Source: Desulfocapsaceae bacterium
GTDB lineage: Bacteria; Desulfobacterota; Desulfobulbia; Desulfobulbales; Desulfocapsaceae
Assembly: GCA_030653035.1 (NCBI GenBank)
Contig: JAUSAB010000024.1
Coordinates: forward strand, 1-35,021
Direction: 5' to 3'
Length of the DNA stretch: 35,021 nucleotides
The notes under the pieces: model-generated
The model's database searches: none
Seen by the model: only the letters and a program-made list of their open reading frames with translations
Told to the model about the DNA's origin: nothing
In this document: in pieces, positions 1 through 6,447 of the stretch
Position numbering within the stretch: position 1 is the stretch's first letter
Layout of the letters: the number at the start of each line of letters is the position of its first letter
Position numbers and translations under genes: made by a program

Positions 1-82
1 ATTCCGAACACGGTCGTTAAGCTCTTCTGCGCCAATGGTACTGCATGGGTGACTATGTGGGAGAGTAGGACGCCGCCGAATT
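1..82 (+). rRNA. rrf: 5S ribosomal RNA, 3' part (cut by window start)
   Basis: The first ~80 bases match the 3' half of bacterial 5S rRNA: the CCGAACACGG-type segment at the start, the ATGGTACTGC segment, and the closing GTGGGAGAGTAGG followed by CGCCGCCGAA. The 5' part, and presumably the rest of an rRNA operon, lies outside the window. A strong terminator follows directly. The exact 3' end is an estimate. Confidence 0.93.
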
Positions 83-91
83 TTTTATATA

Positions 92-124
92 AAAGCCCCA
101 ATCAGATCAACTGATTGGGGCTTT
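92..124 (+). terminator. Intrinsic terminator of the rRNA operon
   Basis: A perfect 14-bp stem (92-105 with 111-124) encloses a 5-base loop, with a central GCCCC/GGGGC core and a T-rich 3' arm. It lies ten bases after the 5S rRNA end and would stop rRNA operon transcription. Confidence 0.9.
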
Positions 125-338
125 CTTGCGTCTGATACTATCGATTTGCCAGGGATATGAAATTGGTTTGGAAGTCCGAAAACTTTCCACCTGTCTTTTC
201 CACCTGTCTTTTCCTGCTGGCTTCCTCCCGGTTCTTGACAGATTGATGTTTTCTGGATAATTGGGTTGAACTTACCTTGATCTTTTCATGCAGGATATTT
301 TATTGAAGGATACATTTTACCGAAAAAAGGAATTTTTG

Positions 339-1358
339 ATGTCTGATCAATCTATGCTGTTTCTTGTGATTTTGGCGGCGGGCAAAGGGACTCGCATGAA
401 ATCTGAAAAGGCCAAGGTCTTGCATCATGTTTTTTATGCCCCGATGCTGCATCATGTATTGACTGCCGTCAAGCCTCTGGGTGCAGATAAAACCATTGCT
501 ATTATTGGTCATCAACGTAGCGATGTAGAACGATCCCTGGCCGGTTTTGATGTCGTTCCGTGTGTTCAGGAAGAACAACTGGGTACTGGTCACGCCGTGC
601 TGTGTGCTGAGCAGATAATAGGCAGCAAAAAAGGTACGGTCATGATCCTTTGTGGAGATACTCCGCTGATTCAGACCGAAACATTGAAAGAGATGTATGC
701 GCAACATCTGGCCCATGGTGGACCGCTTACAATTATGACCACTTTTCTGGAAAACTCTACGAATTATGGACGAATTATTACTAATAACGTGGGTAAGGTA
801 CTTTCAATTATTGAAGAAAAGGATGCTTCCCCTGAGCAGAAAAAGATCAGAGAAATAAATGCCGGTATTTACTGTGTTGATGTCGACTTTCTTTTTCCAA
901 TCTTGAAAATGATTGGAACCAATAACAGTCAGGGTGAGGTGTATCTCACTGATATCGTTTTAATTGCTACTGAACAGAAGCATCCTGTTGAAAAACATCT
1001 AACCTCTCGGCCTTTGGATGTCCTTGGGGTTAATTCACGTATTGAGTTGGCAGAGGCGCATAAGGAATTACAGATGCGTCGTAACCGTCAATTGATGCTG
1101 GAGGGGGTTACTATGCACGATCCTGCCACTATTTCCATAGCCCCAGAGGTGAAAATGAGCAGGGATGTTATTCTCTATCCAGGTGTACATATCACAGGTC
1201 ATTCCGTTATAGGGGAAAACTGTACTTTGAAAACCGGAGCATTTCTTAAAGATAGTATCCTTGGTGAAAATGTTTCTATAGGTGCCTATAGCTATCTTGA
1301 AAGATGTGCCATTGAGGCAGGGAAGGATGTTGGCCCGCACAGTGTTTTGTCCTCATAA
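339..1358 (+). CDS. GlmU-like UDP-GlcNAc pyrophosphorylase lacking the acetyltransferase domain
   Basis: Predicted N-acetylglucosamine-1-phosphate uridylyltransferase (339 aa), which makes UDP-GlcNAc from GlcNAc-1-P and UTP for peptidoglycan and lipid A. The nucleotidyltransferase signature LAAGKGTRMKSEKAKVLHHV is at residues 12-31, followed by GTGHAV and CGDTPLI. The C-terminal ~80 residues form only a few left-handed beta-helix turns and stop where E. coli GlmU (456 aa) would continue into the acetyltransferase active site, so the catalytic His of that domain is absent. Only 19 bases separate its stop from the convergent mtnA stop, so the missing part is not present in another frame. An ATG at 288 is in frame, but the ATG at 339 has an AAGGA ribosome binding site 7 bases upstream and is preferred. 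Glucosamine-1-P acetylation would need another enzyme. Confidence 0.85.
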   Translation: MSDQSMLFLVILAAGKGTRMKSEKAKVLHHVFYAPMLHHVLTAVKPLGADKTIAIIGHQRSDVERSLAGFDVVPCVQEEQLGTGHAVLCAEQIIGSKKGTVMILCGDTPLIQTETLKEMYAQHLAHGGPLTIMTTFLENSTNYGRIITNNVGKVLSIIEEKDASPEQKKIREINAGIYCVDVDFLFPILKMIGTNNSQGEVYLTDIVLIATEQKHPVEKHLTSRPLDVLGVNSRIELAEAHKELQMRRNRQLMLEGVTMHDPATISIAPEVKMSRDVILYPGVHITGHSVIGENCTLKTGAFLKDSILGENVSIGAYSYLERCAIEAGKDVGPHSVLSS

Positions 1359-1377
1359 GAAAGAGCTCAAGCTCAAA

Positions 1378-2862
1378 TCAGGAATTATTCGTTTGTAATG
1401 AGCGAAAGGCCTCGGCATATTTTTTGAAAATTCTTCTCCCATCCGCAGAGATATCTATAAATTCAATGCCGGTAATATGAAATCCATCAAGGATTTCTGT
1501 GTGGACAACCTCACCGCGGAGATCCACTAGATCATCCTCTAGTCCAACAGTAATCAGCAGAGTGTCTCCCTTTGATATTTTCTTGGTTGTTTCCAGCTTG
1601 AGTCCATTTTCACTTACATCTAGGGTTCGTCCCATGGAGTATATGGTCTGCAGGCCATTCTGGTCAATGATGAGATAGTCGAGAAGATGGAGGGAATTTT
1701 TACGAATTGAATGTCTGTGTTCTGTTGGTGTCATAATTATCCCGTGCCTCACTTGTGTTTTTTTGTCCGGAAAAAGAGCATGAATTGCTTCTTTGTTGGC
1801 TTGGACAATTCCCCTTTCTGTGATAAGACCGCTGATGAGTCGTGCTGGTGTAACATCAAAACTGTAGTTGACTGCCTTGGTCCCGGTTGCAACAAGTCGA
1901 ACGGTCGTAATCTTCCCTGTTGTATCGTCCATGCCACTAATCCAGGTGATTTCATCCCCTGAACGTTGTTCAATGGAGATCTGGGCGCCATGTTCCAACT
2001 CCCAGTCAAAGGTGGAGGAAGGTAGGGCAACATAAAAAGGGATATTGTTGTCATGGGCGGCCAGGGCCTTCAAATAGGTTCCTATCTTGTTGGCCACATC
2101 GCCGGTATGGGTTGTACGGTCGCTGCCGACAATGACTATGTCTACCAGGCCCTGTTGCATCAAGTGCCCGCCAGTGTTGTCGGTTATCAGGGTGTTGGCG
2201 ATATCCTCCTGTTGCAGTTCCCATGCGGTGAGTTTTGCCCCCTGGTTCCAGGGACGGGTTTCGTCTACCCAGACATGGACTGCTATTCCGGCATCTCTTG
2301 CCGCGTATATGGGGGCGGTGGCGCTGCCATAATCAACAAAGGCCAGCCAGCCCGCATTGCAGTGGGTGAGGATGTTAACTGGCTCGCCTTTCTTTTTTTT
2401 GCTGATGGCGGCAATAAGCTCGAGGCCGTGAAGACCTATTTGTTTGCAGAATGCGGCGTCTTCATCGGCAATCTCGCAGGCGGTAGCGTATGCCGCCTTC
2501 TTTTTTTCTACTCCTTTGCTGACTTTTTTAGTCGCGTCAAGAACACGCTCCACGGCCCAACTCAGATTTTTAGCGGTGGGCCGACTCTTATTCAGTCGTA
2601 TTGCAGCCGCTTCCAGTTCTTTATCCACATCATGATCCGGAGCCTTGATTGCTGCCAGATACATGCCAAATCCAGCAGTGGCCCCTATGAGCCCCGCGCC
2701 TCGTACATGCATATCTTTGATAGCGGTTATTGCATCATTTACATTGGTCAGGGATTCAATAACAAATTGATGGGGAAGTTGGCGCTGGTCGATAATGTAG
2801 ACACTCTTGTTGTCTTCTGGGTCAGGCCAGATGGTTCTAAAGTGGTATCCATTGATATTCAT
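1378..2862 (-). CDS. mtnA: S-methyl-5-thioribose-1-phosphate isomerase fused to a C-terminal PilZ domain
   Basis: A 494-aa protein. Residues 1 to ~350 are a methylthioribose-1-phosphate isomerase of the eIF2B-like family, which converts the aldose to methylthioribulose-1-phosphate in methionine (or 5'-deoxyadenosine) salvage. The catalytic Cys is C168 in THCNAG and the catalytic Asp is D248 in GSDRTTHTGD; NKIGTY follows. The ordinary family protein ends near residue 350-370. Here about 110 residues follow that resemble PilZ: RxxxR at 383-387 (RHSIR) and DxSxxG at 415-420 (DVSENG), the two c-di-GMP contact motifs. The fusion suggests isomerase activity or location responds to c-di-GMP, which is an inference. 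It is convergent with the glmU-like gene; no other methionine-salvage gene is in the window. Confidence 0.87.
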   Translation of the reverse strand: MNINGYHFRTIWPDPEDNKSVYIIDQRQLPHQFVIESLTNVNDAITAIKDMHVRGAGLIGATAGFGMYLAAIKAPDHDVDKELEAAAIRLNKSRPTAKNLSWAVERVLDATKKVSKGVEKKKAAYATACEIADEDAAFCKQIGLHGLELIAAISKKKKGEPVNILTHCNAGWLAFVDYGSATAPIYAARDAGIAVHVWVDETRPWNQGAKLTAWELQQEDIANTLITDNTGGHLMQQGLVDIVIVGSDRTTHTGDVANKIGTYLKALAAHDNNIPFYVALPSSTFDWELEHGAQISIEQRSGDEITWISGMDDTTGKITTVRLVATGTKAVNYSFDVTPARLISGLITERGIVQANKEAIHALFPDKKTQVRHGIIMTPTEHRHSIRKNSLHLLDYLIIDQNGLQTIYSMGRTLDVSENGLKLETTKKISKGDTLLITVGLEDDLVDLRGEVVHTEILDGFHITGIEFIDISADGRRIFKKYAEAFRSLQTNNS

Positions 2863-2902
2863 GGCAGAGAGGTCATCTTCTTGTTGGGAGGACAGCTGTA
2901 AG

Positions 2903-3276
2903 AGTAATCATAAATGTTTCATTTAAAGAAGAATACCCGTCATGTGCTAAAATGTAAAATAATTTCATTGGCAAATGAGCTGAGTCTTGGTGTCGCAGGC
3001 GGGGGGTTGTTGACAAATTTGACATTACCGCATACTTGATTCACAAAAATGTAATTAATTATTTATAGGAGGGTGGCTAGTATTTGAATGTATGATGAAT
3101 TATTACAGGTTGTTATCGTTTCGTTTGATGCTTGGCACATCTTTTGTAATAGAAGTGACAAAGGTGTTGCTGGGTGCTGGTTATTAAACCCCTGTCGGGT
3201 GTAGGCGGGGGCACACAGTAGAGGTGCGGGGCGGGAGACCCTGTGTGTTTGATTCAAATTATCAAGGAGGAAGAAA
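2903..3276. other. Intergenic region upstream of the ammonium channel genes
   Basis: No gene is supported in these ~370 bases between the divergent mtnA and first ammonium transporter. The region is AT-rich at first and holds a sigma-54-like promoter (3132-3148) and a good AAGGAGG ribosome binding site at 3264-3270. A TTGACA at 3010-3015 could be a sigma-70 -35 element but lacks a convincing -10. Confidence 0.5.
3132..3148 (+). promoter_or_regulatory. Candidate sigma-54 (RpoN) promoter for the nitrogen cluster
   Basis: TTGGCACATCTTTTGTA fits the -24/-12 consensus TGGCAC-N5-TTGCA, with GG and GT separated by ten bases (the usual -12 pair is GC). It lies ~130 bases before a nitrogen-regulated gene, the classic setting for NtrC/RpoN control. 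No clear enhancer-binding palindrome was identified upstream. Confidence 0.5.
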
Positions 3277-4500
3277 GTGAACAAGGCGGATACAGCATTT
3301 ATCCTGGCGGCTGCAGGGCTGGTGTTACTGATGACACCGGGACTTGCTCTTTTTTATGGTGGGATGGTACGCGGAAAGAATGTTTTAGGGACGATCATGC
3401 AGAGTTTTTTTATGATTGCCCTTGTTTCTATCGAGTGGGTTTATCTGGGCTATTCAATGTCTTTTGGTCCTGATATTGGTGGGGTGATAGGAGATTTGTC
3501 ATGGTTTGCTTTAAATGGGGTAGGCAGTGCCCCCAGTGCTGATTATGCGACTACCATCCCGCAGACTGTTTTTATGATTTATCAATGCATGTTTGCCATT
3601 ATTACTCCGGCTCTTATTACCGGCGCCTTTGCCGAGCGGGTACGGTTTGTCCCCTTTCTGGTCTTTTCCTTGTTCTGGGCAGTATTGGTCTACAATCCTG
3701 TCTGTCATTGGGTTTGGGCCAAGGGCGGGTGGCTGGCGCAGATGGGTGTGCTTGACTTTGCCGGTGGTTTGGTTGTGCATGTAACCTGTGGAGCAGCAGC
3801 ATTCGCGGCGGTTCTGGTTGTAGGGCCAAGAAAAGGATATGGCCGGACAAGTATCATGCCTCACAATCTGCCGATGACCTTGCTGGGGACAGGTCTGCTA
3901 TGGTTTGGCTGGTTTGGTTTTAATGGCGGATCGGCCCTTGCCGCCAACGAGGTTGCGGCCACGGCCTTTGTGGCCACGCATCTTGCCGGTATGGCAGGAA
4001 TGCTCATGTGGGTGGCAATGGAGCGGTTTGTCATGGGGAACGCCACGACGCTCGGGGCGGCATCCGGGGCGATAGCCGGACTGGCCACAATCACTCCGGC
4101 TGCCGGTTTTGTTGGCCCAAATGCAGCTATTGTTATTGGTCTTCTGGCTGGTGTTGTTTGTTTTCTGGCCGTGCGTTTGAAAAGCCGGTTCAAGTTTGAT
4201 GACTCGCTTGACGTAGTTGGTATCCATGGAGTCGGCGGAGTGGTTGGTACGCTCTGTCTGGGAATTTTTGCCTCCACCCAGGTCAATCCTGCCGGAGTTG
4301 ATGGTCTGCTGGCTGGAAATGTGGCTCAGCTTGGAAAGCAGGCCATAGGAGTTGCAGTTGTTGGATGTTATACTCTGGTGGTTAGTTGGATTCTTTTGAA
4401 GGTCATTGATTCCGTCATGGGGCTCAGGCTGACAGAAGAGGATGAGGTTGTAGGTCTTGATTCATCTGAACATTCGGAGACAGCCTATAACCATCAATAA
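3277..4500 (+). CDS. amt: Ammonium channel, Amt family (first of two)
   Basis: Inner-membrane ammonium channel of 407 aa, the usual family length, with about eleven hydrophobic segments. Pore motifs are intact: PGLALFYGGMVRGKNV at 21-36, His168 in the FAGGLVVHV segment, and His317 in DDSLDVVGIHGVGG, the two pore histidines of AmtB. A GTG start is used, with AAGGAGG seven bases upstream. The second channel follows after 26 bases and a PII gene lies further down, the standard arrangement in which PII plugs the channel when nitrogen is plentiful. The two channels are clearly paralogous and probably arose by tandem duplication. A sigma-54-like promoter lies upstream. Confidence 0.96.
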   Translation: MNKADTAFILAAAGLVLLMTPGLALFYGGMVRGKNVLGTIMQSFFMIALVSIEWVYLGYSMSFGPDIGGVIGDLSWFALNGVGSAPSADYATTIPQTVFMIYQCMFAIITPALITGAFAERVRFVPFLVFSLFWAVLVYNPVCHWVWAKGGWLAQMGVLDFAGGLVVHVTCGAAAFAAVLVVGPRKGYGRTSIMPHNLPMTLLGTGLLWFGWFGFNGGSALAANEVAATAFVATHLAGMAGMLMWVAMERFVMGNATTLGAASGAIAGLATITPAAGFVGPNAAIVIGLLAGVVCFLAVRLKSRFKFDDSLDVVGIHGVGGVVGTLCLGIFASTQVNPAGVDGLLAGNVAQLGKQAIGVAVVGCYTLVVSWILLKVIDSVMGLRLTEEDEVVGLDSSEHSETAYNHQ

Positions 4501-4526
4501 ATAAATGCGTTAATAAGGAGAAAAAG

Positions 4527-5741
4527 ATGAATACTGGAGATACTGCTTTTGTGCTCATTGCCACGGCAATGGTGATGTTGATGACCCCGGGGCTGGCCCT
4601 GTTTTACGGTGGTCTGGTTCGCAGCAAAAATGTGCTGGCAACAACTATGCAGAGTTTTGTCTGCCTGGGGATTGTCTCTATACTCTGGGTTGTCTATGGT
4701 TACTCCTTAGCCTTTGGTCCAGATGTCGGCCATTTTATCGGTAATCTTGATAATGTCTTTTTGAAAGGTGTAGGATTGGAGCCAGGGCCGTATTCAACTG
4801 CTATCCCCGCTTTGTTGTTTTGTGCCTTTCAGCTTATGTTTGCCATTATTACGCCGGCGCTGATTACCGGGGCCTTTGCTGAACGGATGAAATTTACCGC
4901 TTTTCTGGCCTTTACGGTTTTATGGTCAACTCTGGTTTATCTCCCTGTCTGTCATTGGGTTTGGGGACTGGAGGGGTGGCTCTTTAAGATGGGTGCCCTC
5001 GATTTTGCAGGCGGTACTGTTATTCATATTAATTCCGGCGCCGCAGCATTGGTCGCGGCACTGGTACTTGGTAAGCGAAAAGGATACGGTCGTGACTCCA
5101 TGCATCCCCATAATCTACCCATGACCGTTTTGGGTGCCGGGTTGCTCTGGTTCGGCTGGTTTGGGTTTAATGCAGGTAGCGCGCTTGGCGCAAGTCCTAT
5201 TGCTGTTCTTGCCCTGTTTACGACTCAGGTTGCAACGGGTGCCGGTGCCCTTACCTGGGTTTTTGCGGAATGGAAGATACAGGGAAAACCGACCACCTTG
5301 GGGGCTGCATCAGGTGCTTTGGCCGGACTGGTAGCAATTACACCTGGGGCGGGATTTGTTAGTCCGATTTCTGCCATTATCATGGGTGGTGTGGCTGGTG
5401 TTATTTGTTATCTGGCGGTTCTTGCCAAATCCAAAATGGGTTATGACGATTCTCTTGACGTGGTTGGTGTGCATGGTGTCGGTGGAATCTGGGGAGCATT
5501 GGCAACCGGAATTTTTGCGTCATCAGCGGTGAATCCGGCCGGTAATGGGCTTCTTAACGGGAACCCGCACCAGTTGGTAGTTCAGGCCATTGGTGTCGGC
5601 TCAACCATAGCGTACTCAGTTGTTGTGACCTTTATTATCTTGAAAGTCGTAGACGTAATCATTGGTCTTAGGGTAAGCTCTGATGAAGAGACACAAGGGC
5701 TGGATTTGACCCAGCACAGTGAGGTTGGTTATAACCTGTAA
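4527..5741 (+). CDS. amt: Ammonium channel, Amt family (second of two)
   Basis: A second 404-aa Amt protein, similar to its neighbour throughout (for example PGLALFYGGLVRSKNV near the N-terminus) and keeping both pore histidines, in DFAGGTVIHINSG and DDSLDVVGVHGVGG. The start at 4527 has an AAGGAG site nearby. It sits directly upstream of the PII gene and is the likelier primary PII partner by the usual amtB-glnK pairing, although the gene order is reversed compared with E. coli. The two C-terminal tails differ, which could mean different PII affinity. A long inverted repeat follows the stop codon. Confidence 0.96.
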   Translation: MNTGDTAFVLIATAMVMLMTPGLALFYGGLVRSKNVLATTMQSFVCLGIVSILWVVYGYSLAFGPDVGHFIGNLDNVFLKGVGLEPGPYSTAIPALLFCAFQLMFAIITPALITGAFAERMKFTAFLAFTVLWSTLVYLPVCHWVWGLEGWLFKMGALDFAGGTVIHINSGAAALVAALVLGKRKGYGRDSMHPHNLPMTVLGAGLLWFGWFGFNAGSALGASPIAVLALFTTQVATGAGALTWVFAEWKIQGKPTTLGAASGALAGLVAITPGAGFVSPISAIIMGGVAGVICYLAVLAKSKMGYDDSLDVVGVHGVGGIWGALATGIFASSAVNPAGNGLLNGNPHQLVVQAIGVGSTIAYSVVVTFIILKVVDVIIGLRVSSDEETQGLDLTQHSEVGYNL

Positions 5742-5752
5742 TGAGGAGAATG

Positions 5753-5805
5753 ATTCCGTCTTTAAGTCAAGCTGGCAATATTTATGTTTGATTTAAAGAC
5801 GGAAT
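5753..5805 (+). terminator. Long inverted repeat between amt and the PII gene
   Basis: Arms of 18 bases (5753-5770 and 5788-5805) pair with one mismatch around a 17-base loop; the outer 13 pairs are perfect (ATTCCGTCTTTAA with its complement). There is no clean T tract after it, so it may attenuate transcription or stabilise mRNA between the channel and PII genes rather than terminate fully. Confidence 0.55.
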
Positions 5806-5888
5806 AAAAGAAGTTGAAAATAAGAAACGGAAGTTAGGTCCATAAACTGGATCGAAAATCTGTCTTATGCCCCTCTGATTTTTGCTAA

Positions 5889-6313
<425 letters not shown>

Positions 6314-6324
6314 GGTGCCATTAC

Positions 6325-6352
6325 AGGGAGTAAGGTCTTTTCCTTACTCCCT
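6325..6352 (+). repeat. Hairpin between the PII gene and glnD
   Basis: A perfect 11-bp stem, AGGGAGTAAGG with CCTTACTCCCT, around a TCTTTT loop. It is the second of three consecutive hairpins in this short intergenic region. No T tract follows. Confidence 0.7.
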
Positions 6353-6377
6353 CTGTTTACGGCACGTTATGCAACTT

Positions 6378-6413
6378 CACAGAAACAGCCAATCTTTTCT
6401 GGCTGTTTCTGTG
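6378..6413 (+). repeat. Hairpin immediately upstream of glnD
   Basis: A perfect 13-bp stem, CACAGAAACAGCC with GGCTGTTTCTGTG, around a 10-base loop. It ends 34 bases before the preferred glnD start and covers the base just before an alternative GTG start, so it could affect translation of glnD. Confidence 0.7.
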
Positions 6414-6447
6414 AGTGGCCTTTGCCAAATACCATGCAAGATATTCC

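Noticed and set aside
1358-1378. Continuation of GlmU in another frame
   Set aside because: Only 19 bases remain before the convergent gene, so the missing domain cannot be encoded here.
2053-2901. 282-codon open frame opposite mtnA
   Set aside because: It is antisense to a clear mtnA-PilZ gene and its translation is low-complexity and Cys/Gly-rich with no family resemblance.
5774-5787. Second sigma-54-like promoter before the PII gene
   Set aside because: GG-N10-GT spacing is present, but the rest of the match is poor and it lies in the loop of an inverted repeat.
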